Origin: Citrobacter arsenatis
Lineage (GTDB): Bacteria > Pseudomonadota > Gammaproteobacteria > Enterobacterales > Enterobacteriaceae
Assembly: GCF_004353845.1 (NCBI RefSeq)
Contig: NZ_CP037864.1
Span: 3,658,001-3,722,000 of the forward strand
DNA: 64,000 nt
Direction of reading: 5' to 3'
The translations under genes were made by a program, and so were the position numbers. Below, piece after piece: positions 62,845-64,000 of this stretch. The notes below the pieces were generated by a model, which did not search any database, was not told the origin of the DNA, and saw only the letters and a program-made list of their open reading frames with translations. Numbering within the stretch: the stretch's first letter is position 1; each line of letters begins with the position of its first letter.

Positions 62845-63636
62845 TCAGACGCCAACGCTTACGCTTTCAGGCAAAGTGCTGCCGCCATCAATCACGTTTT
62901 GCGTGCCAGTTAAGTAACTAGACTCATCCGACGCCAGGAATGCCGCCAGTTCACCTACCTCAAGTGGGCAGGCCAAACGGCGCATCGGAATAGCTTTTGC
63001 CATTTCGACTAATACGGATTCTGGATCCTCCGGATTAGACTGACGTGCGATGTTTTCTGCCATCGGCGTACGAACGTAGCCCGGGCAAATGGCATTCACG
63101 CGGATGCCGGACTGCGCATATTCCACCGCCAGGGATTTGGTCAAACCGATGATCGCGGCTTTCGACAGCGCATAGGCCGTTTCGCCCGGATCGGCAACCA
63201 TATCGCCGGTTACAGATGACATCATCACGATGCGCCCGTCTTTGCGCGCAATCATCTCCGGCAGAACGGCTTTCGTTACGTTCCAGACACCTTTAATATT
63301 GATATCAATGTGGAAATCGCGATCTTCATCGCTCATATCAAGGAAGTTGCCGAGGCGACAAACGCCGGCGTTGTTGACCAGAATATCGATTTTACCTTCA
63401 ATCTTCTTCGCACGTTTCACCGCCGCGGTGACGGAAGCAAAATCTCTGACGTCAGCATGAACAGCTGTGCAACGGTGTCCGCGACCAGCCAACTCATCCG
63501 CCAGTTTTTCAATCTCATCGGAGATATCCAGCAGGATTAAGTTCGCGCCATGGCGGGCAAACGTTCTGGCAATCCCTTCGCCAATACCCTGAGATGCGCC
63601 CGTAATCAATGCTGTTTTGCCCGTGAGTTTTCCCAT
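62845..63636 (-). CDS. ucpA: Short-chain dehydrogenase UcpA
   Basis: A 263-residue classical SDR. The cofactor motif is 'LITGASQGIGEGIARTFARH', then 'ILVNNAGVCRLG', the catalytic serine in 'VMMSSVTGDMV' and the YxxxK pair in 'ETAYALSKAAIIG'. The substrate is unknown; in E. coli it is linked to furfural tolerance. AGGAGAATATTGAA precedes the ATG. It lies upstream of cysP on the same strand. Confidence 0.94.
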   Translation of the reverse strand: MGKLTGKTALITGASQGIGEGIARTFARHGANLILLDISDEIEKLADELAGRGHRCTAVHADVRDFASVTAAVKRAKKIEGKIDILVNNAGVCRLGNFLDMSDEDRDFHIDINIKGVWNVTKAVLPEMIARKDGRIVMMSSVTGDMVADPGETAYALSKAAIIGLTKSLAVEYAQSGIRVNAICPGYVRTPMAENIARQSNPEDPESVLVEMAKAIPMRRLACPLEVGELAAFLASDESSYLTGTQNVIDGGSTLPESVSVGV

Positions 63637-63744
63637 TTCAATATTCTCCTTTTGAATATGAAGCCTTCACTTCATTCACGCAGAAGATACAGCAATAACA
63701 AATTAGTGCTGAGGAATAGCTCACTAAATCAGGTTAATCTCAGG

Positions 63745-63770
63745 TAAAAAAAATCCCCGACGATGCGGGG
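63745..63770 (-). terminator. Terminator after the FCD-type regulator
   Basis: On the minus strand CCCCG-CATCGT-CGGGG followed by ATTTTTTTT; it isolates the gene at the right edge from ucpA. Confidence 0.85.
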
Positions 63771-63810
63771 ACCCAGCAGCAAACATGCTCTGACTACGTT
63801 ATCAGAAGAC

Positions 63811-64000
63811 TTACAGCCGTTTTTCCAGCAAATGTGCTCTCATCAACTCCGACGCCATCTGCGCATCCCCTTTTTTAATATGAAGCAGTATTTCCCTCTG
63901 TTTTGTCGCCGTATCAAGAAAATACTGACGATCGTTCGCAGGTAACGACTCCCGTGTTTTCTCAAAATAAGTAATCAAGACATCTGAGAATACCTGCAGA
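63811..64000 (-). CDS. GntR-family (FCD domain) regulator, C-terminal fragment
   Basis: The last ~62 codons of a gene that continues beyond the right edge. The residues end 'LLHIKKGDAQMASELMRAHL' then 'LEKRL', the typical end of the FadR-C/FCD ligand-binding domain (hxxI..AI..gD...A...m..H), preceded by 'YFEKTRESLPANDRQYFLDT'. So a GntR-type regulator is likely, but the DNA-binding half is not visible. K-12 has murR near this place, and this is not MurR. Confidence 0.65.
   Translation of the reverse strand, partial: LQVFSDVLITYFEKTRESLPANDRQYFLDTATKQREILLHIKKGDAQMASELMRAHLLEKRL

Overview
The window is a stretch of an enterobacterial chromosome, most likely a Citrobacter (freundii-type) or a very close relative. 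Gene order from about 9 kb to the right edge follows the Escherichia coli K-12 block yfdY-lpxP-ypdK-alaC-ypdABC-fry-glk-yfeO-ypeC-mntH-nupC-tRNA(Ala)-yfeCD-gltX-tRNA(Val/Lys)-xapRBA-yfeRH-ypeB-ligA-zipA-cysZ-cysK-ptsHI-crr-pdxK-cysMAWTP-ucpA. Salmonella-type genes are interleaved: pgtABCP, ipdC with an aldo/keto reductase, ptsJ and yfeJ. The species call is inference from synteny and recalled protein sequences; no search was run.

Layout. 0-2.6 kb: the tail of an MgtC-like gene, two AT-rich regulator genes (LuxR type and AraC type) and a YaiL-like gene. 2.7-9 kb: the phosphoglycerate sensing and uptake locus pgtABC/pgtP. 9-12.5 kb: yfdY, the cold-shock lipid A acyltransferase lpxP, a 784-bp non-autonomous mobile element, an LprI-like secreted protein and the 23-residue membrane protein YpdK behind a structured leader. 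12.6-25 kb: alaC, the pyruvate-sensing PyrS/PyrR system with ypdC, a cupin gene, the fry PTS operon with two peptidase genes, and a second mobile element beside glk. 25-34 kb: glk, yfeO, ipdC, an aldo/keto reductase, ypeC, mntH with MntR and Fur boxes, nupC and two tRNA-Ala. 34-41 kb: yfeCD, gltX, three tRNA-Val and one tRNA-Lys, a 14-unit REP array, and the xanthosine genes. 41-44 kb: an accessory block with a small periplasmic protein, a DUF302 protein and a Met/His-rich beta-propeller behind a CueR-type promoter. 44-64 kb: core genes for DNA ligation, division, sulfate uptake and cysteine synthesis, the general PTS, and vitamin B6 salvage.

How the genes connect. HPr, EI and IIA-Glc (ptsHI-crr) lie in the same window as a self-contained multidomain PTS (fryABC). 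CysPTWA imports sulfate or thiosulfate, CysZ assists sulfate entry, and CysK and CysM make cysteine. PdxK and its probable repressor PtsJ are divergent.

Most interesting are: (1) a near-perfect CueR/MerR-family promoter with a 19-bp spacer driving a secreted seven-bladed-type propeller with a Met/His-rich loop, which looks like an uncharacterised copper- or gold-responsive periplasmic system; (2) two related non-autonomous elements with IS4-like ends, each inserted into the loop of an intrinsic terminator (lpxP and glk) with an 11-bp target duplication; (3) an exactly periodic 14 x 51-bp REP minisatellite between tRNA-Lys and xapR.
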